35,567 nucleotides of DNA from Spartobacteria bacterium (GCA_947482345.1 CANKJN010000012.1:1-35567), one strand, 5' to 3'. Shown: positions 26,836 to 35,448, numbered from the stretch's first letter. Numbers and translations: made by a program. Notes: a model not told the origin generated them from the letters alone.

Positions 26836-26995
26836 GGGAGGAGGGGGAGGGTGACTGAATAAGACTGTTAGGCTGAAGGCTGAAGGCTTTTAGGAAGAAG
26901 CCGAAGACTGAGGGGGAAAGTAGCCGTCGATCGTCGAGAGACGAGCGTCGAGGGCCAGCAGGGGAGAAAGGCTATTGGGCCTCCCCGACCCTCGA
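26836..26995. other. Repeat-rich spacer after the LolC/E-type gene
   Basis: Two GGCTGAA units lie at 26871-26884, the complement of the CAGCCTT array. The rest is purine-rich, then pyrimidine-rich, with CGTCGATCGTCGAGAGACGAGCG, a set of short inverted CGTCGA/TCGACG-like words. Nothing coding is seen. Confidence 0.5.
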
Positions 26996-27083
26996 TTGAC
27001 GGCACCCGCTGCCCGCAGGCTGTGCCGCCCCTCTGGGGCTGCCTTCGGCAGTCTACCGCGCCGCTACCCAGCGGCTTGGTTCA
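26996..27083 (+). repeat. Covarying multi-hairpin element, copy 4
   Basis: TTGACGGCAC...GTGCCGCCC with a weaker first inner stem (CTG-CCCG-CAG). Then CCCC-TCT-GGGG, CTGCC-TTC-GGCAG, linker GTCTACCGCG, last hairpin CCGCT-ACCC-AGCGG and tail CTTGGTTCA. About 110 bp before the next copy, in the same orientation. Confidence 0.85.
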
Positions 27084-27105
27084 TCATTTTGCCTTCCCCT
27101 AAATG

Positions 27106-27149
27106 CCGCCCCCAACTGGTTCATCCCGTTGGAGCGTAAGTTCTGATCT
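27106..27149 (+). repeat. Dispersed repeat C, copy 2
   Basis: GCCCCCAACTGGTTCATCCC, then GTTGGAGCGTAAGTTCTGAT, matching 12111-12153 with several substitutions. It sits between two hairpin element copies. Confidence 0.7.
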
Positions 27150-27194
27150 GGCCCTCGACCCTCGACCCTAGTCTCACGACTTCAGCCTTTAGGT

Positions 27195-27287
27195 TTGAAG
27201 GAACTTGCCTCCCGGCAAGCAGTGCCGCCCCGTTGGGGCTACGACTGCGTCGTAGTCTACCGCACTCGTTCCCACGAGCTTGGTTCA
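27195..27287 (+). repeat. Covarying multi-hairpin element, copy 5
   Basis: TTGAAGGAAC, inner stem TTGCC-TCCC-GGCAA, GCA, GTGCCGCC; CCCC-GTT-GGGG; CTACGAC-TGC-GTCGTAG; linker TCTACCGCA; last hairpin CTCGT-TCCC-ACGAG; tail CTTGGTTCA, then TTCAGGT-like words. It lies in the gap between the LolC/E-type gene (plus) and a membrane protein gene (minus), which converge. Confidence 0.88.
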
Positions 27288-27358
27288 GGTTTCAGCTTTC
27301 AAGTTTCAGGTTTCCACCTTCCGCTTTCCCCTTTTCATCCCTCATAATTCATAATTCC

Positions 27359-27928
27359 CTAAAGCATCTCCATCTTCAGTCCGCCCAGCAGGAGGAAGAG
27401 GCCGTAGAGGATGCCCGCCCAGCAGTGGATTTTCCAGATCCAGCGGCGTTCGCTAATCCAGAAGAGCAGGTCGCGGTGGAGATAGGGCATGCCGACAAGG
27501 AAGAGGCCGACGAGCACCCACGCGTAAGCCAGCACGGCGAGGGCGATCTTCACGGGTCCGTGCTGCAGAAACGTGGTCTCCAGAACGGGATGAGCCACCA
27601 GCAGGAGCAGGAAACCCAGCGACCGGGATGCGAGAAAGTCGGGGACAAACTTCCAGAGCAGGATTGCTCCGCCCACGATCCCGATCACCACGTAGGAACG
27701 CATCGGTGAGAACTCACCGAGATCCGTGGTGGAGGCAATGGTGAGCGACCAGAGGGCGGCGACCGCCAGCAGGAGAGTGCCCCAGAACCGAGAACGGGGT
27801 ATGGATCGTGCCCAGGCGATGCAGGGCCCGGGTGCAAGAAGTCCGAAGAGATGGGCGACAGCCAGCCAGCCCCCGATGATGATGGCCACCAGGGGAAGGT
27901 TGGGGGAGGCGGAGTTTAGTGGATCCAT
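27359..27928 (-). CDS. Multi-pass membrane protein, unknown function
   Basis: A 189-residue very hydrophobic protein with five or six membrane segments (LVAIIIGGWLAVAHLFGLL, TLLLAVAALWSLTIAS, YVVIGIVGGAILLW, LGFLLLLVAHPVLETTFL, IALAVLAYAWVLVGLFLVG, AGILYGLFLLLGGL). Start at the ATG at 27928 (MDPLNSASP); the frame upstream is open but translates low-complexity DNA. It may be cotranscribed with rnc upstream on the same strand, 383 bp away. No family recognised. Confidence 0.7.
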   Translation of the reverse strand: MDPLNSASPNLPLVAIIIGGWLAVAHLFGLLAPGPCIAWARSIPRSRFWGTLLLAVAALWSLTIASTTDLGEFSPMRSYVVIGIVGGAILLWKFVPDFLASRSLGFLLLLVAHPVLETTFLQHGPVKIALAVLAYAWVLVGLFLVGMPYLHRDLLFWISERRWIWKIHCWAGILYGLFLLLGGLKMEML

Positions 27929-28311
27929 GGGGGTGAAGATGATGAAGGATGGAGTGAAAAGCGAGATGGGAAAAAGGGGAGTAAAAAGTGAAAATGTGAA
28001 AAGTGAAAAGGACTGATTGGGAAGGGTCGAGGACTGAGTTGCTCCCGCAGTGGCGCAGAGGCGCTGAGATAGAGAGGGATGAAAGGGATTTGAACCATGA
28101 AGGATATGAAGATCATGAATGTGGGTTCGGACTAGAGAGATGGGATCCGTGAAACGGATCTGGTTTGGCGGGAGAATCTGCCCTGACAAGCTCGCTTGCA
28201 GGGGCATTCATTAACCAACCCCCACCACGGCGCTTCGCGCTGCGGCCATCTCTCTTTGTTTAGCTTCTCTGCGCCTCCGCGTCTCCGCGCGAGACCTTCG
28301 GCCATTCCCGA
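27929..28311. other. Gene-free interval between rnc and the membrane protein
   Basis: Contains purine-rich GTGAAAA/GTAAAAAG runs (27955-28015), a GCGCAGAGGCGCTGAG word near 28055 and its inverted relative CTCTGCGCCTCCGCG near 28270, and two hairpins: GATCCGT-GAA-ACGGATC (28144-28160) and CCCTG-A-CAAG-CTCG-CTTG-CAGGG (28181-28203). No T tracts follow, so they are not obvious terminators. No gene is supported. Confidence 0.55.
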
Positions 28312-29055
28312 TCATCCCTGCGCGAGACCGGAAGCGGTTTTCCGAAGCCAGAGTTCGGCGGAGAGGGCTGAGATCGCAGCGGCCACCTCGGCCTCTTTCT
28401 TGCTGTGTCCCTCGCCCGTTCCGAGAATCATGCCCTCCCAGACAACCCGGCAACCGAAGTTCTTCAAATGCTCAGGGCCGCTCTCGTGGAGGATCTCATA
28501 GACAGGAGCGCTCGGGGCGAGTGACTGCAGCAGTTCCTGCAGTTTTCCCTTGGGATTGATCTCCTCGGGTTGCAGGGAAACGGTTTCGAGATCCCCCGCC
28601 GCCACCCTCAGGATAAAACGCTCGGCCGCTCGGATCCCTCCGTCCATGTAGATCCCTCCGACCAGTGCCTCAAAGGCATCCCCGAGAGTGGATGCCCGTT
28701 CGCGCCCGCCGCTCGACTCCTCCCCGCGGCCCATCATCAGGTGCTCGCCGAGGCGAAGGGTGCGGGCGTGCTCCTTGAGCGCTGTGCGCGAGACCAGACG
28801 GGTTCGGATCTTGGTCAACTGTCCCTCGGTGAAGTCGGGAAAGCGTGAAAAAAGCTCCTCCGTGATCACGAGTTGGAGCACCGCATCGCCGAGGAACTCG
28901 AGCCGCTGGTTATCGAAGGGGTAGTCCTTTCGCTCCAGCGAGATGCTTGCGTGGGTCAGTGCCTCGGCCAGGAGCAGGGAGTTGCGGAACTTGTAGCCGA
29001 TCCGCTCCTCGAGCGGATTCATCAGGTGTTCGGCGGCCAGGGATTTCGTGTCCAT
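28312..29055 (-). CDS. rnc: Ribonuclease III
   Basis: RNase III cuts double-stranded RNA in rRNA precursors and many mRNAs. The 247-residue product has the signature NQRLEFLGDAVLQL, the second acidic cluster GDAFEALVGGIYMDGG, and a C-terminal dsRNA-binding domain (NPKGKLQELLQ to GEGHSKKEAEVAAA). Start at ATG 29055; ATG 29022 (NPLEERIGYKF) is also possible. In this genome the abundant hairpin repeats, if transcribed, would be candidate substrates; that is speculation. Confidence 0.97.
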   Translation of the reverse strand: MDTKSLAAEHLMNPLEERIGYKFRNSLLLAEALTHASISLERKDYPFDNQRLEFLGDAVLQLVITEELFSRFPDFTEGQLTKIRTRLVSRTALKEHARTLRLGEHLMMGRGEESSGGRERASTLGDAFEALVGGIYMDGGIRAAERFILRVAAGDLETVSLQPEEINPKGKLQELLQSLAPSAPVYEILHESGPEHLKNFGCRVVWEGMILGTGEGHSKKEAEVAAAISALSAELWLRKTASGLAQG

Positions 29056-29168
29056 CAGACCGTCAGTAATGCGGCTGCCGTATCGTGTCGCAAGAGAAAA
29101 GGACGATGGCTGAACTGGGGCGATGGAGAGGCGCCGTCGAAGAAATCGGCAAAAAGATATTTTTCATT

Positions 29169-29197
29169 TTGCACGGAAGCCTCCTTGCGGGTAAAAC
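29169..29197 (+). promoter_or_regulatory. Possible sigma70 promoter for tRNA-Lys
   Basis: TTGCAC (29169-29174), a 17-nt spacer and TAAAAC (29192-29197) lie 27 bp before the tRNA. A hairpin CCCTGC-TAG-GCAGGG at 29204-29218 would be in the leader just upstream of the mature 5' end. Promoter call is by eye and weak. Confidence 0.35.
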
Positions 29198-29223
29198 AAC
29201 AGACCCTGCTAGGCAGGGCGATT

Positions 29224-29298
<75 letters not shown>

Positions 29299-29511
29299 CC
29301 TTATTTTATAAGCCTCCAGAGTCGATTGGCTTCCCTAGGTTTTATTCTCACAGCGTTCTTTCTGTGCGCTTTTGCAACTAATCTCCTCACCAATTGGCAA
29401 TTGGGAGCACTGGCACCCCGTTTCCATCAGATGATCCCAAAGAAAAAACATACTCCGATTGGATGCCGTCGACAACGCCACCGGGAAGTTGGCGGCAATT
29501 GTTTCAGTCTG

Positions 29512-30318
29512 TCAGTTTTTGGATGGCAGATGCTCCGAGCAGTAGTCGGAGCCGTTAGATGAAACGCGGAATTCCAACTCGGGATTGCTGACATCCGTGC
29601 GCCCGCATTGCTCGCAGCGGTGAAGGGGTTCGCTCCCCCCGGAGGAGACTGCTTGCCGGGAAGTTACCATTTTAGGGGTTCGTATCCTTGGTGCGGTGAG
29701 TCCGAAGTTGCCCAGTAGCTGCCGGTGGAAGAAGAGAAGGTAATTCAGGAAGGAGGCGCCGAGCGTGGCGGCAACGACAAGGGGTTGACCCAGTGTTGCC
29801 ATCAGCATGATCACCGTACTGAAGAGGGCCAGCCAGGCGATCTTCACGGGGATGACGAAGAAGACGAGCACCTTGAAGTCGGGGTAGAGTGTCGCAAAGG
29901 CCAGCAGCAGGGAAAGGTTCAGGAAGGTGTTAGCCCTTCCGAGGACGACTCCGCTTCCCTTCATGCTGAAGAGAAAATTCACCAGTGTGCAGAGGATGAC
30001 GCCGGACACGTAGAAGAGGGTGAGCTTTGATGCACCCATCGCGGCCTCCAGTCCGTCACCCAGATAAAGAAGAAAGAGCAGGGCAAAGAAGATCCAGAAA
30101 GGGCTCAGCGTCTCGGGAATGAAGATCCAGGTGACGAGACGCCAGATTTCGCCGTTGAGGACCAGTCTGGGATCGAGTTCCAGCATTGAGAGATAACCCG
30201 GTGCCAGCAGGTGAAGGATGAACACCAGGGCGTTGAAGAGAGCCACGTAACGGATTAATCCGGGAATGGCACACCGGTCTGCGAGCGAGCGGAGGCGCTG
30301 GGGAAGGTGGATCGGCAT
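29512..30318 (-). CDS. Rhomboid-like membrane protein, probably non-proteolytic, with zinc ribbon
   Basis: A 268-residue protein with about six membrane segments and a rhomboid-like layout: NGEIWRLVTWIFIPE in the first loop, then YLGDGLEAAMG and YPDFKVLVFFVIPVKIAWLAL. The catalytic GxSG and the downstream His of active rhomboids are not seen (the region reads LGRANTFLNLSLL), so it is probably a pseudoprotease. The C-terminal 50 residues carry a zinc-ribbon-like CEQCG and YCSEH pair. Start at ATG 30318. Function unknown. Confidence 0.7.
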   Translation of the reverse strand: MPIHLPQRLRSLADRCAIPGLIRYVALFNALVFILHLLAPGYLSMLELDPRLVLNGEIWRLVTWIFIPETLSPFWIFFALLFLLYLGDGLEAAMGASKLTLFYVSGVILCTLVNFLFSMKGSGVVLGRANTFLNLSLLLAFATLYPDFKVLVFFVIPVKIAWLALFSTVIMLMATLGQPLVVAATLGASFLNYLLFFHRQLLGNFGLTAPRIRTPKMVTSRQAVSSGGSEPLHRCEQCGRTDVSNPELEFRVSSNGSDYCSEHLPSKN

Positions 30319-30499
30319 GGGGTGGGATAGTGGCAGTAAGGGAGTGGATTTGGAATGACGAATGGTATCCGCGTCGAAGGGTGCCGTTCCCCAATGGCTT
30401 AACCTGGCTGTTTCCCTAAGTGGAGAATCGTCTTTATGATGGCGAAAATGACACAATCTTTTTGGTGGAAAGTGGTAGGGATGGTAGTAGATTCAACTA

Positions 30500-31168
30500 A
30501 TGGGTCTCCCAGAGGAAATCCCCAACATCACACAGTTCCCGCTTTCTCCAAGGGTAGCGCGGGGTGTTGATGCGTCGGCTGATAGTCAGGAGAAACCCAG
30601 TGTTGGAACGGTCAAGCGCTCCCTGACTCCTCTGCAAAAGACGAAAGTTGAGTTCTGGCATCAGGGGGAGCAGTCCGTGGAGCGTCACGTAACAGCTCCC
30701 AGAAAGAGGATTGACCATGCCCGCCGGGCCGATCAGATGGGGCTTCTCATGGGTATCATTGCAATGGTGATCCTTACTCTGGTGGCGGCGATGCTGTATC
30801 TGAATAACAAGAAATACTCCTTCAACGGATCACTTGGCAAAAAGAGTGTCACGCCGATGGTCGACTTCTATCAGGGCAATCAGGCTTTCAGCAAAAAAGT
30901 GAAGGAGGAAAGGGCGGGGAGTCGCACTTTAGAAACACCTGTTCCCGAGGCGAACGATGATTTTGAGATCTCGCTTCAGGCCCAGATGGCCAGCATGAAC
31001 CAAAAGTTGGAGAAGATTCGTTCCCAAAAACTGCTCGAAGAGCCGCCCATTCCGATGCCCGACAAAGGGTCGCAACCTGCCCCGATCATCGGTGTCCGCC
31101 CCACCGAAACAAAAAACTTCAAGTCGCCCCTTGAGTTCAATGGGATGCTACCAAAGACACTGCAGTAG
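30500..31168 (+). CDS. Single-pass membrane protein, unknown function
   Basis: 222 residues: a basic cytoplasmic N-terminus of about 78 residues, one membrane helix at 81-100 (GLLMGIIAMVILTLVAAMLY), then a polar outer domain with a helical, possibly coiled-coil part (ISLQAQMASMNQKLEKIRSQKLLEE) and a Pro-rich tail. It is transcribed away from the rhomboid-like gene, with about 180 bp between. No family recognised. Confidence 0.65.
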   Translation: MGLPEEIPNITQFPLSPRVARGVDASADSQEKPSVGTVKRSLTPLQKTKVEFWHQGEQSVERHVTAPRKRIDHARRADQMGLLMGIIAMVILTLVAAMLYLNNKKYSFNGSLGKKSVTPMVDFYQGNQAFSKKVKEERAGSRTLETPVPEANDDFEISLQAQMASMNQKLEKIRSQKLLEEPPIPMPDKGSQPAPIIGVRPTETKNFKSPLEFNGMLPKTLQ

Positions 31169-31252
31169 GGCGAGTGAAGTGGGGGTATGGTGGGGATTGG
31201 CCAAGTCAAGCGACGGGATGTTGTTTGTTCCGGGATAGAAGAGAGAGGGTGT

Positions 31253-31551
31253 TTAACCCAGATTTTGCATTAGAGCGTCGTTGACAGGTTTGAGCGTTTC
31301 ACCCGGATGGTGAGTCCCTGAAGGGTTAAAAGCGTTACACCGTTAAAAGGTTAAAAGGTTAAAAAGGGGCTGAAGTCCGAGGCCGAATTGAACTCATGCA
31401 GGCATCTTTTGACGGCGCTTTGCCTGACATTCCCCTTCCGAATCTCGGGTCAGGGCTCTCCCGGATCCACGTTGTAACATTTTCACTTTTTAACTCTTTT
31501 AACGCGGCCTCCTATTATCTCAGGAATTCCCAATGCAAATTCCGTGTTTAA
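31253..31551. repeat. MITE-like element M3 with TTAA at both ends
   Basis: Left end TTAACCCAG, TTTTGCATTAGAG; right end, inverted, TTAAACACGG, TTTGCATTGGGA. The left part matches the inverted right part of M1 and M2 (shared CACCCGGATGGTG at 31300-31312), so M3 is in the opposite orientation. Inside, GTTAAAAG is repeated near the left end (31324-31362) and CTTTTTAAC/CTTTTAAC near the right end (about 31484-31503), able to form a long stem. The right TTAA supplies the stop codon of the minus-strand gene ending at 31548. Confidence 0.75.
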
Positions 31552-32318
31552 GGTGTTTCGAAGACCCTGACGAAGGTCGGTTTGCCGTCACGAAGGAAGA
31601 AGGGAATGAGACAGTTTGCAGCGGCTCCCTCCTGCATGATGGAGAGTGGATGAGCTTTTCCATCTATCTCGGCGATCCATTCGACGCAGGGTGGTTGACC
31701 CGTCAGGAGAAGACTATTGCCCGGGGCAAGGAGGCACAGTTGCCTTGACGGCCTGTTCTTTTCAGGAAGTGTCTTGAGCACAAGGGTCTTGGAGGGCATC
31801 GCGTTAACCACCCGGTAGTGGCAGGGATCCTTGCAGACGAATTCCACCGGATAGAGATGGAATTGGAAATTCGGCGGCCACTTGACGGAGACCTGAAGCT
31901 GGTTGTCCGCCACTTGGGGAAGCTTGTCGGCAGGGCCGGATCGGCTGAGATCACCCGTGAGCAGCAACACTTGGGAGGAGATCGGTCTGAAGCGGATGCT
32001 CTTCTCCGCAATAGGGGTTCCTTCCATGGTGCGGGCCAGGTAATGGATCTCGGTGGTCCGAAGCGGTTCATTGGCCGTCCATTCACCCTGGGGGAAGCGG
32101 GGGTAGGCTGCGGGGAGGTTGATGCCGTGGGTGGAGAGGGAAATCGCAGGAACGCAGGTGGCGTTCACGATGGTGATTTTCACCCTGGGTGTGGGTAACG
32201 GAGTGGCGTGGCCTTGATGCGGCGGGTGTGCCAAAGGCCGATGTTGTTCTTGAGAGGACTCGGCACCAAGGGGAAGCAGTGCCGCTTGTGCGATGATCAG
32301 CAGGGTGGCCGGCAGCAT
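31548..32318 (-). CDS. Secreted hypothetical protein downstream of the pseudopilin-like gene
   Basis: 256 residues with a signal peptide (LLIIAQAALLPLGAES), a His/Pro-rich start of the mature part, then beta-rich sequence with several cysteines (CVPAIS, CKDPCHYR, QLCLLAPG, PPCVEWI, NCLIPFF). Start at ATG 32318. It is 46 bp downstream of the 934-residue gene on the same strand and is probably cotranscribed, so a shared surface or secretion role is inferred. The stop codon is part of the end of repeat M3. No family recognised. Confidence 0.7.
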   Translation of the reverse strand: MLPATLLIIAQAALLPLGAESSQEQHRPLAHPPHQGHATPLPTPRVKITIVNATCVPAISLSTHGINLPAAYPRFPQGEWTANEPLRTTEIHYLARTMEGTPIAEKSIRFRPISSQVLLLTGDLSRSGPADKLPQVADNQLQVSVKWPPNFQFHLYPVEFVCKDPCHYRVVNAMPSKTLVLKTLPEKNRPSRQLCLLAPGNSLLLTGQPPCVEWIAEIDGKAHPLSIMQEGAAANCLIPFFLRDGKPTFVRVFETP

Positions 32319-32364
32319 GGGTAAAAATAGGTAAAAAAAACAGGACAGGTTACAAACGCTCCGC

Positions 32365-35169
32365 TCAATGCCGGGAAACATCACGGAGGCTGGGGATCAG
32401 CCGCCCTGAAGGATCCGGGGTGATCCTGATTAATCCCTGAATGAGCGATCTGGAGGAAGGTTTGCCCGAGTGGTCAAGGGCTTCGCCAACAACAGTGATC
32501 CGAAAGGTCCTCGATTGCACGGTGCAGTGCCCGATGATCCTGCCGAAGGCCTCCTCGCGGGCCCGGTCGAAGACGTCGGCCACCGGCGGGGTGCTGCCCG
32601 GAACATTCACCGAAAGGCTCGGGAGGTAGGTCTCGGCGTTGATGAGGTTGGTGGTGAGGAGGCGGAGGTCGGAGAGCCGCGAATAGGGGCGGTGATCCTC
32701 CAGCAGGGTGGCGAGTTCATCGGCCGCCTTGGCGCTGATCACGCTGTTGGTGAAGCGGCGGTCGGAGGTCGCTGCGACACCGGTGAAGAGGGCGGTCAGA
32801 ACGGCATGGGTGGCCGTATTGACATTGATCCTGCCGGGAATGCCGACGGAGGCGGCGTCAGTTGCGGCCGCATTGGTTCCAGGTTGGCGTCCCGGTGCGC
32901 TCACGGTGAAAAGATCGATCAACTCCACGGCCCTCTTGCCGGAAACATCCCAGTCGAACTTCGGGGCGGGGACATGGAATTCCGGTTGTCCGATGCGAAG
33001 GGTGCGCCCACCGCCGCAGCAATAGGGGGTCTTTTTCGGAGAACCAGCGGCGGGGGCCTCGCAGTTGTCGGCAACCTGGGCCGGGTCGAAAATGTTGCCA
33101 AGTTCCGCCAGTGAAACCATGGGTCCCTTGCGCATGACGAAGGGGGCTTCGGAGGCGGAGGGGTTGGCATCATAGGGGGATGGGATCCGGTCCGGTGTCT
33201 GAAGCACGGAGTTAGGAGTGATTCCCTTGACCGGATTCACGGGAACACGATCCCGGCGGCTCCAGATATTCATGGGGTCGAGCACATACCCTCCCTGCCT
33301 GCTGCCCGTGGGATTGATTCCGCACCAGAGGCTCTTGAGCCGGTAATCCGTGACGACCGGCCATTTGTAGGCCGTGAGGAAGGTGGCGCGGGGATCACCC
33401 ACGAAATTGTAGTGTCCGGGATCGATCGCTTGATCAGTTTCCGCTGCCCCCTCCTCGCTGCTGTCAGCAGAGGTCCGTGTCGGGATGGTCATGCACTGCC
33501 AACGGGGGGTCGTGTCATCGAGGGTCTGCTTGTAATGGACAAGGCCACCCGATGCATCGCCCGGGGAGATGCCGGCGCGGCGGGAGAGGTCGACGAGCCT
33601 GCCGTTCCAGAAGAACGAGAACGCCTGATGGGTCGTCCCGTCGGTGTTCCCCTGGGGGCCCGCATCCCAGAGCGGGGGATTGGTCGCCGCGGTGGGCGAT
33701 ATCCATGTCTGCTCCTCGGGGTCGAAGGCGATGACAAGGAATTCATTGGGTCGGATGGAGGGTAGTGCAACCGACTTTTTCCGGTACTCGGCAAACGGGG
33801 TCATGATCCCGTCGCCGAACTTGAGCCGCGCCCGGTTGGTAATGAGGAGTTCCGCCACGCCGCCCGCAGGGATTGCGGAAGTGGTGGGATTCCAGACCTC
33901 TGCGAAGAAGCGGCTCTCAACGGTGACACCGTTGCTCCCAAGGGACTTTCTCGTGCAGCATTCGGCGATCTGCGTGACATAGGGCACGAGGTCGCGGCCC
34001 AGGGGTTCGGCGGTCGTGGGGCCTGTCGGGCCGGGTTTCGTGGAGATGTAGTCGATGATGCTGCAGGCAAGCCGCACCATATAGAGATCGGCCTGCTTTG
34101 CGGGGAGCGAGGGATCCCGGAATTTGAAATTCGGGAGGTTCCTGTCGATGATGGCGGCGATGTTGGTGGCTCGCGCGTAGGGAGTCGTCCCCCAGGCGGG
34201 ATTGGTCGCCAGATCATTGAGGTTGTATTTCGGAAGCCCACCCTCCGAGTAGCCGGAGGGAATCAGGTCGGGAAGCAAGCAGGGGTCGCGCGTCAGCAGA
34301 GCGCGCTTTTCGGCAAAGGCCTCGGGGGTGTCGAACGCCCTCTCGAAACTCCCCTCCGTCGGCACCGGTCCCTCGTCACGAAGCCTGCGGGCCTCACTGG
34401 CCGTGAGCAGGGTTCCGGAAACATTGGTCATCGGAAGATCCCCCGGGCCCTTGTGCCAGGAATCCGGATCGTTGCGCTCATGGCCTGCATGGAGGGCCGG
34501 ATTAAGGCGGGCCGATTCATCGGTCATGACAAAGGCGTAGCGTGCCACGGCTTTCCCGGTGGAATCCTTCAGATATTGCCAGAGCGCGGGGTAGCTTCCC
34601 TCGCCCGCGATGAGGCCGCCCTGCGGGGGGGACTGATGCGCATCCTGTGTCGACGTTTTTGCGGGGTCTCTGTCCGTATGGCTCTCGCCGGCAAACCTTG
34701 GATCATTGAGATTCACCGCCTCGTTGGAATTGGTGGAGAGGCGCTTGGTGAGCTGTTCGGGAAGGTAATCCGCGGGGAGCTTCGGGTAGGAGGAGAGCGG
34801 TTTTGTGTCGCAGGAGAAGAGCGGGATCAATTGCGTCGGTGTCACGAGGTTCGTGGCGCCGATGACCACGGCAGGCACTACACGAGTCCCGCTCTCGCCG
34901 ACATCCTCATCATCTAGGCCCACCAGAAAAGCTGGCCGGTTGGAGGTGCAGATCATCAGTCGTGCCATGGCCGCCGCCACCCCTGAGTCCGCAGCGATGC
35001 GCGCCTGCGTTTCAGCGGCGGCATTCGCCGAACTCCCCCTCTCCATTCGACTGCCATGCAGCATGGAGATCAGGATCAGGCTGAGGATGGCGACCGCCCC
35101 CAGGACGGCAATGATGGCGGAAGCGTCCTCAATACGCCCTGTTGATATTCGGGGTCGATGCGACTTCAT
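32365..35169 (-). CDS. Pseudopilin/GspK-like protein, likely Verru_Chthon cassette protein A type
   Basis: A 934-residue protein with an N-terminal membrane helix (about 17-39, ASAIIAVLGAVAILSLILIS) followed by SGVAAAMARLM, the typical start of GspK and related minor pseudopilins. Near residue 779 it has RINVNTATHAVLTALF, the GspK-type helix-hairpin motif, and ELATLLEDHRPYSRLSDL after it. Size and layout resemble the large proteins named Verru_Chthon cassette protein A, found with pilin-like partners B, C and D; those partners are not seen within the window. The next gene upstream is beyond the window end. Repeat A begins about 20 bp before its start codon. The cassette assignment is from memory of the family, not a search. 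Confidence 0.65.
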   Translation of the reverse strand: MKSHRPRISTGRIEDASAIIAVLGAVAILSLILISMLHGSRMERGSSANAAAETQARIAADSGVAAAMARLMICTSNRPAFLVGLDDEDVGESGTRVVPAVVIGATNLVTPTQLIPLFSCDTKPLSSYPKLPADYLPEQLTKRLSTNSNEAVNLNDPRFAGESHTDRDPAKTSTQDAHQSPPQGGLIAGEGSYPALWQYLKDSTGKAVARYAFVMTDESARLNPALHAGHERNDPDSWHKGPGDLPMTNVSGTLLTASEARRLRDEGPVPTEGSFERAFDTPEAFAEKRALLTRDPCLLPDLIPSGYSEGGLPKYNLNDLATNPAWGTTPYARATNIAAIIDRNLPNFKFRDPSLPAKQADLYMVRLACSIIDYISTKPGPTGPTTAEPLGRDLVPYVTQIAECCTRKSLGSNGVTVESRFFAEVWNPTTSAIPAGGVAELLITNRARLKFGDGIMTPFAEYRKKSVALPSIRPNEFLVIAFDPEEQTWISPTAATNPPLWDAGPQGNTDGTTHQAFSFFWNGRLVDLSRRAGISPGDASGGLVHYKQTLDDTTPRWQCMTIPTRTSADSSEEGAAETDQAIDPGHYNFVGDPRATFLTAYKWPVVTDYRLKSLWCGINPTGSRQGGYVLDPMNIWSRRDRVPVNPVKGITPNSVLQTPDRIPSPYDANPSASEAPFVMRKGPMVSLAELGNIFDPAQVADNCEAPAAGSPKKTPYCCGGGRTLRIGQPEFHVPAPKFDWDVSGKRAVELIDLFTVSAPGRQPGTNAAATDAASVGIPGRINVNTATHAVLTALFTGVAATSDRRFTNSVISAKAADELATLLEDHRPYSRLSDLRLLTTNLINAETYLPSLSVNVPGSTPPVADVFDRAREEAFGRIIGHCTVQSRTFRITVVGEALDHSGKPSSRSLIQGLIRITPDPSGRLIPSLRDVSRH

Positions 35170-35188
35170 CGGTTGACGGGGGTTTCCT

Positions 35189-35429
35189 TAGGGAAGCGCT
35201 GATTAAATCGCATAGAGGCCGTTGCGGGAAGAACTGGCCGCGGGCAAGGCGGCTTCGCGGGCGCATCCCCGCAGTGGGCTGCCGTAACGGATGCGAAGCA
35301 ACGGCCGGGCAAGCAAACCGCGAAGCCAACACAATTGGCCCCCGTGCCACGCCACGAAGCCAAAGGCTTTGTGGCCTTTGGCTTGGATCTCCGCAACCCG
35401 AAGGGCTGAAGTCATTTGTCGATTTTTGC
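35189..35429 (+). repeat. Dispersed repeat A, copy 2 (with inserted 30-nt module)
   Basis: Matches 7598-7766 at both ends. Inside, GGGCTG is followed by an extra segment (about 35279-35315) holding CCGTAACGGATGCGAAGCAA, the same module as in the hairpin element at 4885. Further right, AAGCCAAAGG-CTTTGTGG-CCTTTGGCTT forms a perfect 10-bp hairpin absent in copy 1. It lies directly upstream of the 934-residue minus-strand gene. Confidence 0.85.
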
Positions 35430-35448
35430 CTCGCCGTCTCCCGACGGG

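Noticed and set aside
27233-27709. Plus-strand coding region across 27233-27709
   Set aside because: Starts in a hairpin repeat and runs antisense through the membrane protein gene; charged translation without motif.
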